Shown here: piece after piece, positions 39,801-53,432 of the stretch | How positions within the stretch are numbered: the first letter of the stretch is position 1 | How the letters are laid out: every line of letters begins with the position of its first letter | Origin: Larimichthys crocea | Taxonomy: Eukaryota; Chordata; Actinopteri; Sciaenidae | Length of the DNA: 64,000 nt | Assembly (NCBI RefSeq): GCF_000972845.2 | Contig: NC_040020.1 | Location: 2,170,669-2,234,668, forward strand | Direction: 5' to 3' | Translations under genes and position numbers: made by a program | The notes under the pieces: model-generated | Seen by the model: the letters and a program-made list of their open reading frames with translations, nothing else | What the model was told of the DNA's origin: nothing | The model's database searches: none

Positions 39801-42800
39801 GTACCCAACTGTTGAGGCATCAATTATTCACTTATTTCTATAATTACGCTGAGCAGTTTGCCGCTGGTGTCAAAATGGAGGGTGCACCATTGAGACGAAG
39901 TACAGTCGTGGTTTGGCTAGATGCCATCGTAATGGGTCAGATAGTGTCCGTAAATTGAGATTCGGAGTAGTGCTGTTTCTGTAAGTCCAATCAAAATGAT
40001 TTCCCATTATCTTCTGCGCATTAAAGATGAATTGTTCCAACCCCAAAACAGCTAAAATGAGCAAAATGTCTCTCAAATCTCAACGGTTCCTTTTTCTAAA
40101 ATTAGGGATCAAGGAAGGTGGTGGAGAGAGAGAGAGTGAGGGATTTAGCTGCTATTCAAATTCACTCTGAAAATGGTGCGACAAAGAGAGAGAGAGCATC
40201 AGGGAGGAAGAGAGTGTGTGAGAGAGAGAGAGAGAGAGAGGGGTTGGGAACACAAAAGAAAAGCTGCAGCACAGGGGTAAACACACGAGCCAATTGGGAC
40301 GTCAGGGGAGCAGGAAGGCACTTGGTGAATACCCCCCTCTTCCTCCTCCCTTGCTCTCTAGAATTCACTTATCCCCAAATCCCTTCCCCTACTTTACTGA
40401 TAACAACAAGGAGCGGGCCTTGGGAGCTTAACATAGTGGCAAATCCAGCCGAGGGAGTGCTGTGCCAATACACTCTGCGACTCGGCTACGTCTGCGGGGA
40501 TTAGAGCGCTTTCCGGGTTTCTTCACCGAGCGCAGCGTCTTGAAATGACTTTAATTTGTTTCATTTGAAATAAACTGCCCAGACACTCAGAGTTCAATTT
40601 TATGGATGACCTATCAACAGTGTTATCCAATCACTGTGCTGGGTGTGTGTGTGTGTGTGTGTGTGTGGAGGGGGGGTTGTGTTTGACTCTGTGTGTATTT
40701 TTCGTGGTGTGTTATAGAACACCAGTTTGCATCTGCATGTTCTAATAGAAAGAGACACTGTGCACAGGCCTCCTTCCCCCTGTGTGTTTTTCAGTCTTCC
40801 TCATTATGCATGTTTGCTCTAATAACTTAGCTTTATGCGTAAGTATAATAGATGTGACAAGTGGAGCACCACGCAAGGCAAAGAACTGGGAACAAAAGCC
40901 CCTGGGACTGGCCCGGACTTGATTTTATTTCCTTCTGCACTGAGCAAAAAAGAGACGGAGAGATCGAGAAAGTAAGACGGGAGATATTCTGCATGTCTCG
41001 TGCGTGTGATACCCGCGCACTGACAGGGCTCGGAGGGATCATGACTGTAAACCTCGGTGTGCTCATGTCTGCTCCTATGGAGGAAATGGATTACGCCTCC
41101 TCTTGTCTGTTTGAATAGAAACACAGAGCACCAATGTGCACTTGGCATGACCGTGAGAGGACAGCGAGCTTTATCCTGACACGACAGGCTGAGCCCGACT
41201 GGGCAGATCACCAGTGGTTCACGGCAAACACATCTTTTATGGATGTGCTTGCCTTCTGCGTGTGTAAATGTTTAGTCTCTGAGGGCATGGCGGTGTCTAT
41301 GAGTGGAAAAACAGGCAATATCAATTAAGTGTGTGAGAAGCTTTGTCAGTATGCCGGATATAAAATACTAGATACTAAATGCACGAATAGGAGTAATCAC
41401 ATTTGATAACACGCTGTGATACACTGTAGTTGCGTTCACGTGACACAAGCTTGCTTATTCGCGGGGTTCCCACACCTTCTTCAACATCAACCGTTGAATT
41501 AAGGCTGCGTGAACAATCATTACATTCAGCCATGTCATCCTTTAATCCACCTTATATCAGTGTATTACACTAACAAGTTATTACAAAGGGACATGCTGCT
41601 ACTTCAAACTGTTACCAAGAAGAGCTGCCCACTCAAAGCACGGTTGAGTGCCAGGAAAACTAAGCAAACAGTTTGGTGCTCTGAAACTCTTTTGTGTGGC
41701 AGCGCTGGTGAGTCTAAGCTCAGATGGCCCTTCGGCGTTACGCTGCGGGAGCCTTTAGTGGGAGTATACATGCAACAAACTCAAAACACTTCACACCCGG
41801 GACCCCCACAGTCATCCTGGAGCAGCTATAGCGGACCAAAAGACTGGGTCTGTTCTTTTTGGTCCGTGGTTGAATTTCAAATTTGACAATATTAAACTTT
41901 TCTTTTTTTTTTTTTTGGAGTTGTCTGTTAGTTTGTTTTTCCTTGTTGACAACTACAGTAAAATCACATGAGATCTTCATAAAATTAAAACATCGGTGTA
42001 AAATTTTGTTTTTAATGCACAGAAACACATGAAATTCACATTTTATATCTTAATATACATTATATCATTGGTTATGATTTGAACGTCCCATGTCCCTTCT
42101 AGTTGTTTCTTCAAATGCCACAAAATGACCTGTGTTTCAGTTTGAGAAGGACCTTTAGTGCGGGCTATGATTATAGTCTGTCACGTGCAAAAGTGAGAAG
42201 AACTGTGATGTTGTTATAGAGACATGGTGTGATAGAGAACAGGTTGGAACAGGTTGGATTGATGACTGATGGGTCAACAGAAATTGTTTCTTTGGCATGG
42301 TGGGCTGTTTCCTGTTTCCTGCCTAATAAAACCTCCACCATACAGGTGGCAGTTGTTCTGCCAAATAGGGGTGACATACTAAAACCATGGCATTTAATTT
42401 GTGGGACTTGTTGGCTGCACTCACAGTCAATGATATTAAAAACGGATGCATCATTTTTAAAATAGATTGGGTATTTCGTCGAGAAATTCCTTTTTGTTTG
42501 CCAGTTTTTTAAAAATGCTGCGAGAGGAGAAGATTTAAAGCAGGACTATGTACACACTGAACTAAGAAATACTATTACAAAAAACGAATTAGTAATAAAA
42601 CACACCCTCGCTCGATTCAGGACACTCGGAGCTTTTGCAGCTACAGTCGGTCTGTCATGTCCAGTGGATTACAGGGGCTAATCTTAGATAATGTTACCAA
42701 ACACTGACTGGAAATGAATGTGTAACTGGCATTACTGAGTCATTTTGTTGACTATGACTCTCTACTTCCGCCGCTATGATTTAGCATTCATCATTATCCC

Positions 42801-45800
42801 ACCATTGCTATTTGTGGCCACAGTTCTGCTATTCAGCGACACTTACACGGTGTTTTAACTGCCATCAAAAGGAATCGCAATACGCTATAGCACCATGGCT
42901 TTATAGCACATGCATTTAGCAACAACAAGCCGCTGTTGTGGTTTTATTTATTCCTCCATTCTTTGTGCGTCACCCCCCCCGCGAGTGTGCAGACTGTGTA
43001 GAAACTCAGGCAGTAGAATTCAGGCTTGTGCCACAGGGAGAGGCATTGGGCCAAGTCATACTCCTACCATCCACAATCCATTCAACATGCAACACACCGC
43101 TAGAGCCTCAATTTTGCTGGAGGGGAACAAGCGCTGATACCCTCTTAATGTTATTTAAGCCGGGCCCAAGTGAAAAATTGCTAATGTGCAACAAAGCCCA
43201 GACCCTTGTGTTTGCAACTGAAGCATTGGCACAGTCCTATACTGTATTTAGTGTTTTCGTCTGGCATCTGAAGGGAATTTGGTAATTACTTCTATGTTTG
43301 TGATTGCAATTTTACACCTGCCATCCCCGAACGGTGTTTATTCAAAATGATCCCGCTTGTTAGGATCATTTAAACGGACTTTCACGCTATGTAAGTGGAA
43401 CTAGTTGGATGAATTGATTCAAGTATGGGAACAGGGGTGGGTGTTGGGGTGGGATGCGATTCAACTTGTACCTCAGCCTACTACAGAAGCACCGACACTT
43501 GAAATGAAGAATTTGGGCTTTTTGCCCAGCCTTTGCTTAAACCAAATAGATTTCTTTTGTTTTTAGTTTACCTCTATATTTTTTTTTTATGCCAGGTTCC
43601 ATAACTGAGACACATTTGAAAAGTTTCAGCACAGTGGGGAAGTGAACATCCACTTACCCGGGCACTCTGTCCAGCAATAAGCTGGTCATCTTCAGTCTGG
43701 ACACTGGTCCTACTGCGAGTATCATAGTCCTCCTGCTCAAAGTCAGAGTCGTCTTCCAGCTCCTCTGGTGTCTGTGAGAAACAAAAAGACAAAATCGGGC
43801 AAACAGTCAGAGAAAAGAGAGAGAGAATGTGAAAAAAAAAAATCATACGACTCCTGAATTGACAGCTGGAAAAGGGCAATTTGCTTTGCCGTTCTGTCCC
43901 ATTGTGCTGGAATGGAAAGTAACAGACAGCATATCTCCGTGTTGTCGTTTTTTATACAGTGCCTCATCAGGAGCTTCAGCTCAAATCAAACTCAGCATAT
44001 GACAAGCAGAGATGTTGTAGAATTAAAAGAGTCTTATATCTTGATGCTATTCTCTGTTTAAATGGACATATTTGTAAGCTTCTTCAACAGTACATCAGAC
44101 ATACAACGAAAAAAGGGTGAAATGGTCCAAAAAGATTTGGTGAGTTTATCAGACTTTTTTCTCCACACCTTCTTTCACCACCTAAGGTCTTCTTCTAAAA
44201 AGATATCTGACAGGAAAGAAAAAAAACCCAGTGGAAACTGTCAAGGCCTACTAACACAGAAATCATCAACCAAACGATGAAATGAAACATAGAGCATACC
44301 CAGTAACAATTGGCCACACAGTATATTGAACATGCATTCAAGTATTTTTCACGGGTAAATATCTGGACCCATTTGGAGCCTGGTTCAGAAAGTGTAGTTA
44401 CTTTCACATTGCTGTGAAAGAAAAAATATAAATGCCAAAAAAAGGCCTGTCAAGTTTTTTGTGAATTAAAGAGGCTCACTGTAATTATTATGCTGCAGAG
44501 CGACGGTGTGGACAGAGCAGTTAAACTTTAGGGATCTCATCAAGAATCTTTACAAGTGAGAGGAGCGAAACAGTTACCACCAAAATCTACTTAATAGTAT
44601 TAATATCACTTAATTATTCAACCAGAGATATAGACATTAAACATTGACATTTTTAGCTTATTAAAGTTTTTAAACTGACCTGAAGTCAAAGGAGAAGTAG
44701 CGTACATCAATGCACTCAGCTCAGCCTTTAGTTGATACAGAATTTAGTTATAAAGATCTAACAACTGTGTTTGTAAATGTTGGCTAATAAATTGCTTCAT
44801 TAATTTCTCACAACTTTGGAATTATTAACATCGGCTTGCCAAGCTACATCTCAAGGATTAAACAGTATTTTATGGAAGGCCTCCCTGTCAAGGCTGGTGT
44901 TATTGCTTTCAAGATGAGTAAAACAAGAAGAGGATTATATTTTAAATAGGAAGCAACATTAAAAAAAAAAGGTCAGACTTTTTGCTTTTATCTGTGTAGA
45001 TGAATATTTGCGCAGTCCGTCTCTGCATCATAATCTTATGTTCATTTTTTTCTCTTTGAAGATGTATCATGTTTAATCATTGCTTGTAATTCCTTCATGT
45101 TGTTATTTTAAAAAGTAATGACAGTCCTTTGATAGTTTTATTCTTTCAGAGAAAAAAAGCAGAATGAAAAATGAACAAAGGAAATATACAGAATTAACCC
45201 GACATGCTAAATAATAATGAAATAGCATAGGGAGCACAAATAATCTGTAGTCTCTCATCAAATAAAAAAAAAATTGAATAAAATTGAGTTATATATTTTT
45301 TTTGGCATCTGCTGAAAATGAGAGGCTAAATGATTAATAAGCATTTTTATTGCTCTCTGCTGTCTATAAAAGAATTGTCTCACTAATTAAGATTAGTGGG
45401 TTAGCCAGCTTACTTCAAAACAAGACCCCATGAAGCTGGATCACTTTTAACGGGGGCTACATCGCCATGGTGACACATGCTGGATGACTTACCTGCTGCA
45501 GAGCACGGGATCAGATCAAAGCATGTTATATATGTGTAAAGTCATCGTTCCAACATGATGCTGACATTTAAAAAAAAACACACACAGAGGCCTGCATTCA
45601 CGGAGCCGTCACAGATATGCCTGTAAAGAGCACTGCGAGTTATTCTATTTATAGACTGTGAGAATGTGGCCTCTCCGTGATGATTAATTATATAAGAGAT
45701 ACAATAAATGTTTTACACAAAAAACCAGTGCTCACACTGGCTATAAAGCAGGACTTCTAACAAACAACAGGTTGCTAGTAGACCATTAGCCTATGGCAAT

Positions 45801-48800
45801 AAAGAATGAAATTTACTGTGTACCCGCACAGGCTAGTCATTTCCTTCTTAGTATTCCCAACAGTTCTTGAGCCGCTGTGGCCTGTTGCAGTCATATTCTA
45901 TCACTGCTGAACAGACACGACTTTGTGGGGAGAAAATCTTCTCATTGAGACAACGGACGTACATAAAAACAAAAAAAAACAAAAACAAAACAAATGGCCA
46001 CTTCGCCCTAATTATGGGCAGCGATGACCTTGAAAAAAAAAAAGCATACACATGCATTGAAAATGAGCTCCTAGTAAATCATTTGCAGTGTTGTGGTCGT
46101 ATATAGCTTCATTAAACATTATTATTAAACCTTTTTTATTTATCCTCAGCAGCAGGGACACCATTACTTTGCTCTTCTTCATTCATAAAAACACAAATTA
46201 CACCAATCTGTTCTACCGAACAGTTTCTTTCTAGTGTACAGTATGATTTATTTATTTGAATGAACATTTCTTTTGCTTGGTTTTGCTAGTTCAGTGCCTG
46301 CATTTCTATTTTTACCACACTGAATTATAATACTTACTTTACTTTACTGACCTAAAATGAAAAATAACAATCTGTCAAATTAAATACAGCGTACTAGACA
46401 ACCCTGCCTTTATAACATGAAAGCACAAAATCCAGAGCAATAGAGCCAGATGTTCAATACTGACTGGTTTGATAGATCATTATATTTGATTGACAGATAG
46501 AAGTAACTGCACCTAAATAATCCCTGTTGTTCTGCCAACTGCTGGTGACGACATACATGTTCAGCAGTGAACCAAAGAGGCTGGTGCGGTTATGTTTTTC
46601 CTGCATCTAAAGCCAGATGACACAAAGACCGTCTGACTGAGGCCTCGTTAAGACAAGACATTAGCACTGCGTGAAAAGAATGAGTCCCATCATTCAGTTC
46701 AATGGGTCCATTGGGTTCGCACAGTGCGGGCACTGACAGGAAGGGCTCAGGTACAAAAAACAACAACACAATATTGTTTGGTAGATTGCTTTGTTATGTG
46801 TAATTGCCGTTATTATCATCTAATTGTATCCACTGCGCAGCATTATAGCATCTGATTAAACTCAAGGATCTATTATTAAAATCAACTTTCTCGGATTGTA
46901 TTTCACAGTCTCATCAGGACCCCGAAACAACATGCCCCCATCGGTGCAGCCCCTTCAATTCTCTTTAATGCAGTGCTGCTTTAGCTGTGAACTTTGAAAG
47001 TTGAACTCCCTGCGTGACACAGGCCGTAGGTCAGCTTGTTGAGAAAGGGAGAGAGAGTAAACACTGGTTATATATTACAGATGCAGCTCTCTGGCCGCTG
47101 TTCAATTTCATACATGTTTCATTCCATGCTACTCCATCGCTATGTGTACGTGGGTACATAAAGGCCAGGAGAAAAACTATGTTTTCGAGAACTTTCATTG
47201 TAACTTTTAGACTTTTCTCGAGACCTGCCTCACTTCTTAAACACTGTGGAGAATTGGTTTCTTAATCCAACGGCTGCTCATAAGATCTGTGCTTTAAAAA
47301 TATTCTAAAGGAGCCATTACTCGGCTTAAGTGGGAGAAAAATAACACGGACCCATAAAAAAAAAATATTACATGTGGCACCAACATTTGCTATCTATATG
47401 ATGGAGTTTGACAACAGAGGAAGCAAAGATCTTCCAAGTTGTTTCCTCAGAAAGTAATTGAACTTGGATGGGATTATGAAGCCAGCTGGTCCCGGGCAGT
47501 TCAAAGCTGCCTGTTTTACATTATTTACCAACATCAAATTATTTTCCATAATTAGATTTTTTCCAGAGCTGCACTGGGAAACCTTCCAGCCTGCATAAAG
47601 TTGAATAAATGAATTACATGGTGAAGAGCAAAGGGCCAGTTGGGGTGAAAAATGCAGATACTGTAACATCAGTAGTGGGTATGAGAGGCAGTGGAGCTGC
47701 TGGTATTATGTTGTTATTCAGCGTTTTTATCATGACATGTTGTAAAACGTCCTGTTAGCTTTAGAAAGCGAATCATGTGACAGGTGGGACATCTCAAATG
47801 GGAATTCTATTGAATTTTAGATTTCAATTATGTTTTGTTTTTTCAACCTCAGGGCAGGTATATTTTTGTTGGGGAATTTCCACTTTCATCTGCTCTGACA
47901 ATAATGTTCCACAGACGCGCAGCTAAAATGAAAAGCAACCTTTGTTGTACATGGTACAATGACAATAAAGGTGCTGTAGTCCATCTATTCTAAGCATAAA
48001 ACTGGTCTCATGAGGGTGAAGTTCACAAGGGTATGAATCCAGTGCCTCAGGAGAATTTTATGAATGAATGCTTTTTTCTAAGGGAGATACTTTCAAATTA
48101 TGAATTAGAGGGTAAAAAGGACCACATCCTACACCATATAGGCTTATTAAAGGGCCAGTGTGTAGGATTTAGAGCAGGGGTCTCCAATCTGTTCCACAAA
48201 GAGCCGGTGTGTCAGTCTGCAGGTTTTCCTTCCAACCAAAACAGCAGCACACCAGACTTGACTCATTTAAAATCAACTGATCTCAGTCTTCAGAGAGTTG
48301 ATTGGTCAAACTGTGTGCTCTTGGTTGGTTGGAACAAAAACCTGCAGCCACACACCGGCCCCTTGTGGAACAGTTTGGAGACCCCTGATTTAGAGGCACC
48401 CGGCGGTGTGGTTGCTGATTGCAACCCCTTCACTTCACCCTATCTTTTCAAATTTGACGGCTGCAACATGTGTTTAGCTCTTCTGTTCTGTGCTGCTGTA
48501 GGTACATGGTAGTTCAACATGGCAGACACCATTGAAGAAGATGTCTGGCGCCTGTAGACACCTACATATTCCTATTTTCAGGTGATTATACACCAATGAA
48601 AGCATAGCATATGCATATTATATTCCATTTCTTCTATGCTCTACAAATAGAGTGCCCTAAATCTTTCACACAAGACTCATTGGCAAACTATTCGGCAACA
48701 CTAGACGCATATTCAGATGTCTACATTACAAAGTGCTGTGTCAAAGATCTTAAATAAGTTGAAGAATCCAGAAATAAATGAGTGCTCTTGGTCTTGTTCA

Positions 48801-51800
48801 GCATTTCCAAACCCATTCATTTCTGTTGAAGCCTTTCCGAACATTTAAACCATTTCAGAGTATCTCAGTGAGTGTTTTTCCTTTCTTGCTCTTTTAAAGG
48901 AAATAATCGACGTACCCTTATCATGAGGACAGCTTTCCTGATGTCACGGACGCCATCGTAGACCAAACGGGACGCGTCGATGAACTCATTCTCCTCAAAG
49001 GCCTGTGGCGGGTTTGTACTCAGTGCCTCGATAGCTACCTCCACTTGTTCAGCAAAACGGGGCATGACTGCAGAGAGAAATGGGAACGGGAGGTAGAGAG
49101 AGAGAGAGAACAAAAGAAAGATATGAGAGTCAGGAGCTGCACTTTTAATAGTAAAAAGCAGGTTATTAGTGTTTCATTTCTGTAGTTGAGGACATGAGCA
49201 CAACCTTTTCATCTCAGAGTTTATAACAGCGGGGTCTCCCCCTGCTTCCGTTTTTTTGCACGCCAGCAAACAGCCTAAGCCTCTGTGCAAGCGACAACCT
49301 GCCGTTCGCGCATTGCACGCCAATTAGCTATTTCACCTTGGCTTACGCAACAGGAAGATTGGCCTGTCTGTCACAGATGTGTTCGCAGGTGTTTGACATG
49401 TGAAAGTGTATGTGTGTGTGTGTACGTGGGCGTGTGTGCATGCATGTGAGTAACCTATGATAAGATGACTGTGTGCGCTTCAGTGTGCTACAGTACAAGG
49501 ACGCTAACTTGCAAGCTCAGCCTGTCAAATCACAATGCCGATGAAGGGAAACAAATTCATCAAAAGTCTTTTGAGCCGAACAAAAGCCTGGCAACAAAAG
49601 AAATGTCCCGATTGACCATAAAAATGGTTGGTTTTATTGTCAGTATCAATTGGCCAGGCCCGATGGAAGAGCTTTATGCTCTTTGTGTGTGTTGAAATGA
49701 ATTGTGCTGAATGTGAATAGAAATTATTCAATATTCAAGAATACGGACAGAATGTTTGAATATTTAGCAGGTTACCTTTCGACGTAATCTCCTGTAAAAC
49801 GTCAAAATAATTGAAAGCCGAGTTTAATAATGTGTTTTCACTGCAATGTGGCAAATTATCATAACAAAAGCAACGGTTTACCTGGGCAGACAGTCGCCCG
49901 GCAGAAAAGGTCGGTCTTCATATATTGTATTATCTGTAAGGTGCTTTTTTAAAACACCACAAATGCATTTAACCCCGCCATTACTCATGTCCACGACTAC
50001 GTACGATTTTTCTGTGATGCAGGGGAAAGACTTTGCTTTATTGACACGTTATAAAAGGAAGTCAGCTGCTTTTGAATCAGCGACAAATATGCATTCATAA
50101 ACAGTGGCTGTTTGGAGACAAGACACTTGACTGATTTAAGACAACACCTTTTGTTGGGAGACTGAGGAAGCACTGAGAAAAAAGAAAGACAGGGAAAAGA
50201 CAAATAGCTTGGCTGGTGAGCCTCTACCAGAAAGCCAACTGTGAGATTTTATTATTATTCTCCACACTTCCTCCTTTCTTACATGCGGAGTGAACTAAAT
50301 CAATTAGCCAGCTTGCACTAAAGGTGTATCTGCAGTATACTTATTTGTCTGATATAAAACATGAGCTATAGTTCACCAAACATAAAAGGCACTACAAAAA
50401 GTCTCTCCCTTTTTCTTTTCATTTTTAATTCAGTTTAATCCACTTACTGGAGAAGCGTAAAATAGGCTTTTGGGAATTGCTGGGAAGGCGTTTTAAATAG
50501 AAATATTTAAATGTTCTCCAAGCTCTTAATGAGCAAAGTTGCTGATGGTAAGGAGCAATTTCACTCATTCCAGTTGAAAAATGATGAAGGGAATTAAATG
50601 TGACCATGTAGGAATGGATTTTTTTCACCCCCCAGGCTTAACCATAGTTTAAGGGAGAAGTTTGCGGAAGTAACAATGGATGCGCATGTAACCCTTTCAC
50701 CATAGGTACGTGTTTCAATAACTCTCATGCAAATCAACATCAATTGAATGAGAGTCATGCTGGCAGTGATAATCCACAAAATAACTGATGTGAATCAGGT
50801 TGTTGCTCCTGAAAACTGTGAGGTGTGACAGGCTCCAAACAGCACAACCTATTATATTACGTCATATATACATCTAGTATCTATATATATACACATGTAT
50901 ATATAAGATAAGACATTTACCTGTCACAGTAGCTTGCATATATTATACAGTACTGCTATAATATACTGTATTTGTCATTAGATTGTATGGTCTTGAACTG
51001 CATAGTGTGTATATAATACATACTATATATATATATAAAACATTATATACTTTAATCAATAGTTTTTATATTGATAAAGGATACCATGCCACTCTTAGCG
51101 ATGACCACATAAAGAATAAAGAGGCATGTGGAGCTTTTGGGTGGACAGGGGCTTGTCAAAGTTAGATTTACACTTCATGTTAACTAAAACTGAATAACTG
51201 ATACTAAAATCTGTATTTGTGTTCACACTCTTTAAAAATAGAAGGTTATTACTCAAACCTCAGTGACCTATGCTCTGAATCAGTTTCATCAGGTCATATA
51301 TATACCGAGCTCATCGTCGCAGTCAGAGCATCACTGTTTTATGAATGAAACAACGACTTTGATTTTTATTGAAGGACGTGATAGGTTAGGCCAGAATGTG
51401 TCGTTTGTGGGGAGAAGCTAGTTAATGAAGCATGAAGGGAAACAAATGAAGAAGTCACACCAGCCATTCCCTCAGTGGTCAGAAGTATATAGGCCCAAGG
51501 TTGCCATTCATTTATGAAAGGCACAGAAGAAGAAACAAACAAACAAACAAACAAGATTATTGGTTGTTATTGCTACTATAAAGCCAAATGAACACATACT
51601 GAATGGTATGTGGATATGGAACCAACTGAGAACCCTTTGAGTTAATCGGTTTGAGGGACTATGTGCAGGGGATGATTAATTACTTATTACGCTGATAATG
51701 AATCATTATTATTGTTTTGGTAAGGATGTTGGTGTACCTAGAGGCTGAAGAAGTTTATACAAAAAATGGTAAAGGTTTCAATAATAAAAACAAATAAATA

Positions 51801-53013
51801 ATTGTTATTGGAGGAGGCACTCAGCTTTTCTTAGATAAAAGTAGAACAAAGATATCTCTGTCATCTCATTTTCTTATCTCTCAGTCTGTCTCTGTGTGCT
51901 GGAGCATGTGAACCCCGCGGGGATCAATGAAGTCATGTCTTATCTTAGAAACTATGCACGAGACATCTATCGTAGCATTTTGCAGAAAATGTTTCACTCA
52001 GTGGAAGCAAAACAGTTTCAGATATTACACCACATAATGTACACATAACACTGACAACAAAGTGATATCATAATATCAGACTACTATCAGAGCTACCAAT
52101 GAAGGAGTCTGAGAAAACATTGAACATTATGAGATTAAACTTTTTAGTGCTGCGGCTCTTACTCTGTTTACCGCTCTGTTCATCTACACTCTCACCTTGG
52201 TTAAATCGGCTCACCTACCTCTTCTCATACTGCACTGCTACTCTCAAAGCAATTTCCTCATCAGCACTCTCTCCTACTGTAACTCCCACCTCTATTTACG
52301 CACTGATTAAGAGACCTTACCTCCTCTCCTTGCAAGCTATGAGGCTGCCATCTGCTTCCCATTCTGGCCAAAAAACGCTTTTCCCATCATTACAACAATG
52401 GATACAAATTTAAAGAGTGACTCATCTGGTTCAGAAACTCCGTTCCGTACCATCTTCGGTATTAAAGGAGCACTGATTCACTGTCCAATTTCCCCTTAAG
52501 TACAAATTGCTTTCTTGCTTCTCTATATCTAATAAGATAGTCTGATTAAAGATTTTAAAATAAAGACTTAGGGTAAGTTGCTTCAGGTCGGGCTAGCCCT
52601 CAAGTATTGTCCTGAGAGCTATTATTCTAAAAGCAGACAGTGTGAAGTGTCTTTACTTCTATTCCTCAGTCTCTGCTGCACTTCTTTTTAGTGCACTTGA
52701 TCCACTGATTTACAGGCATGACATGTGGGTGGCAGTGTGAGCATGTATGTTATTACTCACCGCAAAACCCTGGCTAAATCCCATTTACTGTGGCCCGGTG
52801 TAATAACAAGGAGCAACGCCACCCTGCCTCGCTAAATGGCACACTGACTTAGGCCATATATCAGTTTTTTAATCTACCCTCTCCAGGCACCACATTAATG
52901 ATCGACTTTAAAATTTGTCCCCCCTTTTTTTTTTTTGAGAAGATTAGTTTAAACACAGGGAGTTAGTGGGCAGAAAAGTGTCTCGGGGAAGAAAGAGAGA
53001 GAGAGGGGGGAAA

Positions 53014-53060
<47 letters not shown>

Positions 53061-53398
53061 CCATAACCACTTTCCCATTAGGCTATTGATTTTTTACCCC
53101 TCTCAAGGACACGCTTCAATCCTGGGCCCATGTGTGGACTGTCTGTCAGGAATCTATGGCTCAGCTTTACACAGAAGAGTTGTGTGCTTTGGCTGCCTGT
53201 ATTTGGCCCGACCGTAAATCTGACCGCGCTCAATATGAGAACGAGGGATGGGCAAATTGAGACAAGGTCAAAGGGCAGGTGGTTGCGATAAGCGTCTTGA
53301 GTTGATGTGGCAGCTGTCAGAAAGACAGGCAAGTGGTCGCGATTGGCATGAGTAGCCGCGGGCATAAACACAGGGGGCAATCAAATAAACAGCCAAGT

Positions 53399-53432
<34 letters not shown>

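Larger units (their letters stand above)
37431..43657 (-). other. CTNNA2 intron (6227 bp)
   Basis: Separates the linker exon from the first actin-binding-domain exon; donor GTAAGT, acceptor tgcag. Contains GA and GT microsatellites (40220-40241; 40643-40667), homopolymer A/T runs and G-rich stretches (38295-38303; 39268-39285). No gene recognised. Confidence 0.9.
43772..48915 (-). other. CTNNA2 intron (5144 bp) with nested MITEs
   Basis: Donor GTACGT, acceptor cacag. Largely AT-rich; the nested transposons at 48151-48678 are near its 5' end on the mRNA strand. No other gene was recognised. Confidence 0.9.

Noticed and set aside
40819..41211. 130-codon minus-strand ORF in a CTNNA2 intron
   Set aside because: No recognisable domain, no splice-site pair giving a conserved segment; treated as chance.
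41831..41873. Short imperfect inverted repeat around CGGACCAAAA / TTTTTGGTCCG
   Set aside because: Arms of only about 10-12 bp with a bulge; too weak to support a function.
43345..43371. 9-bp inverted repeat AAATGATCC / GGATCATTT
   Set aside because: Expected by chance several times in a window of this size.
48033..48512. 159-codon plus-strand ORF, longest open frame in the window
   Set aside because: It runs through both nested MITEs, has no domain similarity, and is explained by chance in transposon sequence.
51901..51955. CCCCGCGGGGATCAATGAAGT motif resembling the 3' tail of fish retroelements
   Set aside because: Only about 20 bp of resemblance and no body of an element upstream.
52099..52413. 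104-codon plus-strand ORF, with LISTLSYCNS in another frame hinting at a LINE
   Set aside because: Only a few residues resemble the SRLDYCN motif of LINE reverse transcriptases and flanking motifs are absent.
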